Shown here: in pieces, positions 63,602 through 64,000 of the stretch | Position numbering within the stretch: the stretch's first letter is position 1 | How the letters are laid out: each line of letters begins with the position of its first letter | DNA from: Eutrigla gurnardus | Taxonomy: Eukaryota; Chordata; Actinopteri; Perciformes; Triglidae | Assembly: GCA_963514095.1 (NCBI GenBank) | Contig: OY741283.1 | Coordinates: 5,936,406 to 6,000,405 of the forward strand | Direction of reading: 5' to 3' | Length of the DNA: 64,000 bases | The notes under the pieces: model-generated | The model's database searches: none | What the model saw: the letters and a program-made list of their open reading frames with translations, nothing else | What the model was told of the DNA's origin: nothing | Translations under genes and position numbers: made by a program

Positions 63602-64000
63602 CCTCAGTGCCTGAACTCTTGTAACATGAAGCCACCAGAGGAGGAGCCCTCGGACCACTAACCACTTCTACCAGCTCACTGTCACAGTAAAGAAGGAAAC
63701 AGTCTTTAGATCTTCAATACTGTAATATCACATACTGTAATATGACACTACAATCACTGTTACATCAGTGAGGATATAAAGTACACACTTTCAAGGGATT
63801 GAATACATTCAGCTCACAACATGATTTTATAAGCTTGTGATCCAACTACAATAGAAAATGGTCCTCAAAATGTCCGTTTCTCTTCCATGATATTATTTAC
63901 AAAAACACTCACATAATTATGTTTTGGATCATAACTGCATTAGTGACTGACTCAGTAGTGTAAAGCCAACTTTGAGATGTTAATTAGTCAAACTATAGAA
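63602..64000. other. A8 3' flank to the window end, no gene
   Basis: Copy of the A2 flank (7920 onward). By analogy, an orphan B promoter and a C gene would follow outside the window. Confidence 0.65.

Noticed and set aside
1..64000. D, J or constant-region segments, or 12-spacer RSS pairs
   Set aside because: I looked for 12-spacer RSS, WGxG-type J motifs and constant Ig exons and saw none. The search was by eye, so a short D segment could be missed.
1..64000. CRISPR-like or bacterial features suggested by the many spaced repeats
   Set aside because: The repeats are VH genes, flanks and eukaryotic transposons with introns and poly-A tails; nothing is prokaryotic.

Overview
The window is a stretch of a teleost fish immunoglobulin heavy-chain locus holding only variable (VH) gene segments. 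Supporting this are two-exon VH genes with canonical framework motifs (WIRQ.PGKGLEWI and ED(T/S)AVYYCAR), octamer promoters upstream, and recombination signal sequences (RSS) with 22-23 bp spacers directly behind the V exons. The interspersed repeats (L2/CR1 and L1/Tx1 LINEs, a tRNA-SINE, hAT and CMC-like DNA elements) are of fish type. The species cannot be named from the sequence. I saw no D, J or constant-region sequence. All V segments lie on the + strand, so joining would be by deletion.

I count 29 V segments with a leader and a V exon, in six families named here A to F. Family A has 8 (VKCEQLTQPAS), B has 4 (NSIDLIQPDSM), C has 12 (DGQTLTxSEPVVKRPGE), D has 2 (SEIKLDQSPSEVKRPAE), E has 2 (QRMESIPSGSVVTTPGE) and F has 1 (SSQTLTESEPVV..HKLTCTYAG). 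Twenty-seven look open. B1 is split by a retroviral-type LTR, and C8 has a nonsense codon. C9 is open but has lost a framework Trp. There are also remnants: four family-A FR3 pieces, two family-B FR3-plus-RSS pieces, three family-B promoters without a gene, seven octamer-plus-leader pieces, and one FR2-to-RSS body. The last two probably come from one extinct family, called G here.

Layout: 1-4.7 kb A1-B1(broken)-C1; 6-12.7 kb C2-A2-C3-C4-B2; 13.4-17.1 kb D1-F1-D2; 17.1-21.5 kb an L2-type LINE; 22-27.6 kb C5-E1-C6-G body remnant; 28.4-32 kb A3-B3-C7-A4; 32.6-37.3 kb an almost intact L1/Tx1-type LINE; 38-45.6 kb C8(broken)-A5-C9-E2-C10; 46.5-50 kb an unclassified repeat with a tandem array; 51-59.3 kb A6-(2.7 kb CMC-like transposon)-C11-A7-B4-C12; 59.7-62.4 kb an L2-type LINE with a nested foldback element; 63 kb A8.

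The order of genes and remnants suggests that much of the array grew from a repeated G-A-B-C cassette. Individual modules (promoter, leader, body, RSS) were then lost or swapped. Two segments look chimeric: B2 has a family-B body behind a family-A promoter, and A4 has a family-A body in front of a family-E RSS and 3' flank. All alignments were made by eye, so percent identities, repeat classes and exact breakpoints need computation.
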